DNA from: an uncultured Lachnospiraceae bacterium
GTDB lineage: Bacteria > Bacillota > Clostridia > Lachnospirales > Lachnospiraceae
Reading direction: 5' to 3'
NCBI GenBank assembly: GCA_902774915.1
Contig: CACYKH010000004.1
Coordinates: 1-64,000 of the forward strand
Length of the DNA: 64,000 nucleotides
How positions within the stretch are numbered: position 1 is the first letter of the stretch; the number at the start of each line of letters is the position of its first letter. A program made the translations under genes and the position numbers. This document shows, piece by piece, positions 61,731 to 64,000 of the stretch. The notes under the pieces are model-generated. The model ran no database searches. It worked only from the letters and a program-made list of their open reading frames with translations, and was not told the origin of the DNA.

Positions 61731-63549
61731 TAATAAAAAAAGAAGACTGGCATATATAATCTATATCGTGTGCCTCTTCATTTTCTTCTATCTTCCAATA
61801 GTCGTTATGATGGTATTTTCCTTCAATTCATCGAAGAGTCTTACAAGCATGAGCGGTGTATCTCTTAGATGGTATTCAAGGCTTATTTCAGATGGCTCTA
61901 TCATGAGAGCGGTATATGTATCCCTCACGATAGCATTGTTTGCAACCTTTGCTTCCACAGTTCTTGGAACTATTACAGCAATAGGCCTTTCGAAGAGTAG
62001 AAAAATAATAAGGGATGTTGTGCTTAATATAAATAATATCCCTATCCTTAATCCAGATATCGTAACAGCTATCAGTCTTATGATCCTGTTTTCATCAGCC
62101 ATGATAACTAAGGGTTATATGACTATGCTTGTTTCGCATATAGCTTTTTGTACACCTTTTGTTATCACTTCTGTTTATCCTAAGGTCAGACAACTTGACC
62201 CTAGTATTGCAGATGCAGCCATGGACCTTGGAGCTACTCCATTTGAGGCGCTAATCAAGGTTATAATTCCAATGCTCAGAGATGGCATTTACGCTGGTAT
62301 TCTGCTTGCGTTTACAATGAGCTTTGATGATTTTGTAATTTCATACTTTGTTACAGGTAATGGTGTAGAGAATATATCCATTACGGTATATAATATGACC
62401 AAGCGTACAAATCCTACAATTAATGCGCTTTCCACCATAGTTATTCTCGTGATAGCGCTGCTTATAATCATGTCCAGAGTTATCCCTAATCACTTCAAGA
62501 ATGCTATGAAGAGAATTCTTCTTGTTGGTCTTGTGGTCATAGTTGGATTTGCTACATTTGCCGGATTAAAGGGAAGAGGAAGAACTCTTAGAGTCTTTAA
62601 TTCAGGAGAGTATATGGATCCTCAGCTGATAGAAAACTTTGAGGAGAAGTATGACTGTAAAATTGTATACGAAACCTTCGATTCCAACGAGTCCATGTAT
62701 ACAAAGCTTATGAGTGGTTCGGAGTATGACATTTTGATCATCAGTGATTACATGATTGAAAGGCTCATAAAGGAAAAAGAGCTTCAACCGGTTAACTGGG
62801 ATAATATTACTCACAAAGATGACATAGACCCTGCGAACATGGGATATGTATTCGACCCTACAAATAAATACTCAGTTCCTTATTTTGTTGGTACAGTTGG
62901 AATTCTTTATGATAAGAACAAGGTAGATCCTGAAGATTTGAATGATGGATGGGAGCTTCTTAGAAATCCTAAGTACAAGGGTGATATCTACATGTATGAT
63001 TCCGAGCGAGACAGCTTTATGGTTGCTCTTAAAGCTTTAGGTTATTCAATGAATACAACTGACAAGCAGGAAATCCAGGAAGCATATCAGTGGCTCATTG
63101 ATCAGAAGGAAAATATGGACATAGTATATGCAGGCGATGATGTGATGGATAATATGATTGCGGGCAATAAGGCTATAGCAGTTGTTTATTCAGGTGATGG
63201 AGCCTACATAATGGCCGAAAATGAAGATCTAGGTTTCATAGAGCCAGAAGAGGGTACAAATGAATGGTGCGACTGCATGGTAATGACTAAAGATTGTACC
63301 GATACTGATCTGGCTGAAGCCTTTATGGACTACATGCTTGAGTACGATGTGGTTTATGACAATTCCATATTTGTTGGATATACGACTCCTGTTGCTCAGG
63401 TTCGTGAAGATATGAAACAGGAAGAGTTTAAAGGGATAAATGCATATATACCGAATTTTGGTGCTAAGAATAATGAGGTGTTCAGGTATCAGGATACAGA
63501 GACGAGAGCGTTCTATTCAGATCTCTGGACAAAGATAAAAGCTTATTAA
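61723..63549 (+). CDS. potCD: Fused permease and substrate-binding protein (PotC-PotD)
   Basis: 608 residues. Residues 1-265 are a six-segment permease with EAA loop ADAAMDLGATPFEALIKVI. One further membrane segment (about 268-287) leads into a periplasmic-type binding domain (RTLRVFNSGEYMDPQLIENF, DILIISDYMIERL, YFVGTVGILYDK, AVVYSGDGAYIMAENEDLGF) like PotD, ending near 608. The fusion tethers the binding protein to the channel and replaces a lipoprotein. AGGAGG six bases before ATG 61723 is the ribosome site. Polyamine specificity is inferred from family. Confidence 0.93.
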   Translation: MRDNKKRRLAYIIYIVCLFIFFYLPIVVMMVFSFNSSKSLTSMSGVSLRWYSRLISDGSIMRAVYVSLTIALFATFASTVLGTITAIGLSKSRKIIRDVVLNINNIPILNPDIVTAISLMILFSSAMITKGYMTMLVSHIAFCTPFVITSVYPKVRQLDPSIADAAMDLGATPFEALIKVIIPMLRDGIYAGILLAFTMSFDDFVISYFVTGNGVENISITVYNMTKRTNPTINALSTIVILVIALLIIMSRVIPNHFKNAMKRILLVGLVVIVGFATFAGLKGRGRTLRVFNSGEYMDPQLIENFEEKYDCKIVYETFDSNESMYTKLMSGSEYDILIISDYMIERLIKEKELQPVNWDNITHKDDIDPANMGYVFDPTNKYSVPYFVGTVGILYDKNKVDPEDLNDGWELLRNPKYKGDIYMYDSERDSFMVALKALGYSMNTTDKQEIQEAYQWLIDQKENMDIVYAGDDVMDNMIAGNKAIAVVYSGDGAYIMAENEDLGFIEPEEGTNEWCDCMVMTKDCTDTDLAEAFMDYMLEYDVVYDNSIFVGYTTPVAQVREDMKQEEFKGINAYIPNFGAKNNEVFRYQDTETRAFYSDLWTKIKAY

Positions 63550-63560
63550 GAGGTAGAATG

Positions 63561-64000
63561 ATGTTATATGTTGCAATAGTTATGTATAACAAAAAATTAG
63601 AAGATATTGTTGCCAGATATTCTGCTAATCAGCTTCTTGAAGAGAAGAGTAAGGCGAATGCGAAGATAGTTATTATCGATAACTCAGAAAGAGGCTTTGC
63701 GAGTCATAGCGATGAGAACCTGGCTAATTTCGTTTCGACTCACGGAATTGCTTATATTAATTCCGGTGGGAATATTGGTCTGTCCAAAGCTTATAATAAA
63801 GCTCTGGAGTATGCCCTTCATGACAGTAAAGATCCTAAGTCTGATTTTCTTATGCTCCTAGATGATGATACAGATATCAGCTATGACTATATGAGAGAAA
63901 TCTACAAGGCTCATAAGGATCCTAACAGAGATATTGATGGGATAAATGTCATCACAGGAATTATCGAGAGTGGCGGAAAACCAATGTCTCCTGTTAATGG
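63561..64000 (+). CDS. Family 2 glycosyltransferase, 5' part
   Basis: The frame is open to the end of the window (about 146 codons). The start MLYVAIVMYNKKLEDI is followed by IVIIDNSERG, INSGGNIGLSKAYNKALEYA and the metal-binding FLMLLDDDTDIS. This is the rhamnosyltransferase-like GT2 pattern. ATG 63558 is three bases earlier and equally possible; GAGG is upstream. It lies 11 bases after the pot operon. Confidence 0.88.
   Translation, partial: MLYVAIVMYNKKLEDIVARYSANQLLEEKSKANAKIVIIDNSERGFASHSDENLANFVSTHGIAYINSGGNIGLSKAYNKALEYALHDSKDPKSDFLMLLDDDTDISYDYMREIYKAHKDPNRDIDGINVITGIIESGGKPMSPVN

Overview
The window is a low-GC chromosome segment from an anaerobic Firmicute, most likely a butyrate-forming Lachnospiraceae of the Butyrivibrio/Pseudobutyrivibrio type. 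This rests on the gene order thl-crt-hbd-bcd-etfB-etfA next to pyruvate formate-lyase, on the C11 protease, and on the AT-rich intergenic DNA. No 16S gene is present, so the genus is an inference.

Layout. 1-2281: the end of pflB, then pflA. 2530-8577: a complete butyryl-CoA operon ending in a strong terminator. 8705-11149: a membrane-anchored clostripain-like protein. 11228-14455 (minus strand): carB, sharing a bidirectional terminator with the previous gene. 14688-21584: envelope proteins (GH25 hydrolase, beta-propeller), purine salvage (hpt, permease), and mtnN-luxS. 21741-25463: tig-clpP-clpX-engB. 25460-30863: a DUF4364-type regulator (minus), rho, a class A PBP and a LytTR-like regulator. 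30947-37311: pyrF-pyrK-pyrD, an M29-like peptidase and pyrimidine-nucleoside phosphorylase. 37378-44908: PspA, PcrA, two small membrane proteins and a two-component system. 45014-46523: a consensus promoter and a nine-tRNA array (Val, Met, Pro, Gly, Arg, His, Gln, Lys, Leu) whose spacers are full of hairpins.

46502-57738 is an integrated element of about 11.2 kb in the 3' end of tRNA-Leu, flanked by a 22-bp near-perfect repeat. It carries a repressor, an excisionase-like protein, a PrimPol/D5 helicase, HNH, TerS, TerL, small zinc proteins, an RHH protein, a sigma-like regulator and a tyrosine integrase. It has no portal, capsid or tail gene, so it looks like a phage satellite, or a prophage reduced to replication and packaging. 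Between its replication and packaging genes lies a gene-free stretch (50851-51190) that folds on paper into a long stem, an H-type pseudoknot and a second long hairpin. This is a candidate undescribed structured RNA.

Right of the element, a class I cyclic-di-GMP riboswitch with a competing terminator precedes two tandem type IV prepilin-like genes. A spermidine/putrescine-type ABC transporter follows, in which the second permease is fused to the binding protein. Its potA-potB gap holds a 177-nt nested hairpin element. Hairpins with C-GAA-G centres recur there and in the tRNA spacers, and two spacer copies show compensatory base changes. The window ends inside a GT2 glycosyltransferase gene.
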